This document shows, piece by piece, positions 22,013 to 22,634 of a DNA stretch of 22,634 nt (its first letter is position 1; each line of letters opens with the position of its first letter). The DNA lies in IMG/VR virus record IMGVR_UViG_3300044684_000111, positions 1 through 22,634 of that record; one strand, written 5' to 3'. Source of the stretch: a virus. Made by a program: the position numbers and the translations under genes. The notes beneath the pieces were generated by a model. That model worked only from the letters and a program-made list of their open reading frames with translations. It was not told the DNA's origin and did no database searches.

Positions 22013-22634
22013 ACCTTGGTCCCTCCCACGCTCCCACCGCGACGGGCAGGCCCTCGGCCCACTCCGCCTCCGGCACCATCAGCCGTTCAAATTCTTCCAC
22101 GCTGCCAAAGCCTTCAGGCACTTCGCACAGGATTTCGTCGTGGACCGTCAGCACGATCGGGTAGTTCGCAGCCTCCAGCCGGAACATGCCCTCAACGAGA
22201 AGGTCGTAGGCAATGGCCTGCACCACGTTCTCGCACTGGAGCCCGCCGTAGAGGCGCTGCACCTTCCACTGCTTCGTGGTGCTGTCGACGCCCATGAACG
22301 CCACTTGCGGCCGGTCGGTCTCTTCCTCGTTGCCGTCCTCGTCGATGAACACCTGGTTGGTGATGCGGGGCTGCACATAGGCAAGGCACCGGCCTGAAGG
22401 CAGGCGGCACCAGAGAATGTTGCGGTCGACCTTGTACTGGATGCGGTCGTTTAAACACTTCACCGTATGGCCGGGGTAGCGCACCGCCTCGATCGCGGCG
22501 TCTTGCAGCTCGTACCATGACGACCGGATCGCCGGGTGAGCCTCACGCCACGCGAATTTCAAATCCTCGGCCACTTCGTCGGTGACGAACAGGCCGTAGT
22601 TGGCGGCCATCTTCTGAAAGGCGCGCTTGCCGCC
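22002..22634 (-). CDS. DNA polymerase, family A (C-terminal part)
   Basis: Partial: the frame is open to the window edge, and the residues before the first ATG (GGKRAFQKMAANYG across nt 22634-22593) continue a pol A fingers region, so that ATG is internal. Motif C is clear: IVLTVHDEILCEVPEG (His-Asp-Glu around nt 22130-22145) supplies a catalytic Asp of the palm. QCENVVQAIAYDLLVEGMFR just before it is the helix that usually precedes motif C. The product replicates the phage genome with the primase-helicase encoded downstream in the same operon. The stop at 22002 overlaps the start of the Cys/His gene. Confidence 0.88.
   Translation of the reverse strand, partial: GGKRAFQKMAANYGLFVTDEVAEDLKFAWREAHPAIRSSWYELQDAAIEAVRYPGHTVKCLNDRIQYKVDRNILWCRLPSGRCLAYVQPRITNQVFIDEDGNEEETDRPQVAFMGVDSTTKQWKVQRLYGGLQCENVVQAIAYDLLVEGMFRLEAANYPIVLTVHDEILCEVPEGFGSVEEFERLMVPEAEWAEGLPVAVGAWEGPRYAK
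22021..22027 (-). promoter_or_regulatory. Strong ribosome binding site for the Cys/His protein
   Basis: GGGAGGG on the minus strand with 8 nt to the ATG at 22012, embedded in the last codons of the polymerase gene. It supports the short start of the 88-aa protein. Confidence 0.65.

Noticed and set aside
1-22634. CRISPR array or insertion sequence
   Set aside because: No regularly spaced direct repeats and no transposase-like frame were found by eye.

Overview
The window is a GC-rich piece of a tailed-phage genome with a short-tailed (podovirus-like) layout. The major capsid protein looks like the N4-gp56 family, and it is followed by an adaptor, a nozzle, a fibre, a lysis cassette, a tailspike and a T7-like set of DNA-ejection proteins. 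The host is probably an alphaproteobacterium. This is an inference from base composition, from the style of the tailspike and fibre modules, and from a tRNA-Val(GAC)-like 3' end at the attachment site; no host gene is present.

Layout. Positions 1-18069 are one almost gapless plus-strand late region. In order it holds: the 3' part of the capsid gene with a hairpin terminator behind it (1-831); two helical hypotheticals (913-1925); adaptor (1929-2627); nozzle with inserted modules (2630-5590); fibre (5598-6770) and a small beta-rich protein (6770-7153); lysis genes (7165-8122); tailspike (8119-9735); a 49-residue ORF (9810-9959); a hypothetical and a GNAT-like protein (9959-10907); three large ejection-type proteins, the last carrying an M15-like peptidase domain (10912-16299); and a PurD-like ATP-grasp ligase overlapping a small hypothetical (16436-18069).

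Positions 18070-18275 hold the likely attP: the last ~48 nt of a tRNA-Val(GAC), with no 5' half. From 18276 to the end, everything is on the minus strand. Read in transcription order it is: family A DNA polymerase (partial), a small Cys/His protein, a 76-residue protein, a primase-polymerase/helicase fusion, a small protein overlapping the integrase, and the tyrosine integrase. The integrase is therefore the last gene of the replication operon and stops 15 nt short of the tRNA CCA end.

Because phage genes lie on both sides of the tRNA fragment, this reads as attP of a free or circular phage genome rather than an end of an integrated prophage. No repressor, terminase, portal or RNA polymerase is seen in the window. 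The points most worth following are the PurD-like ligase, which has lost canonical PurD residues and sits in a two-gene cassette bracketed by inverted 9-mers; the domain insertions in capsid and nozzle; the peptidase fused to the large ejection protein; and an antisense membrane-protein ORF in the only gap of the late region's 3' part.
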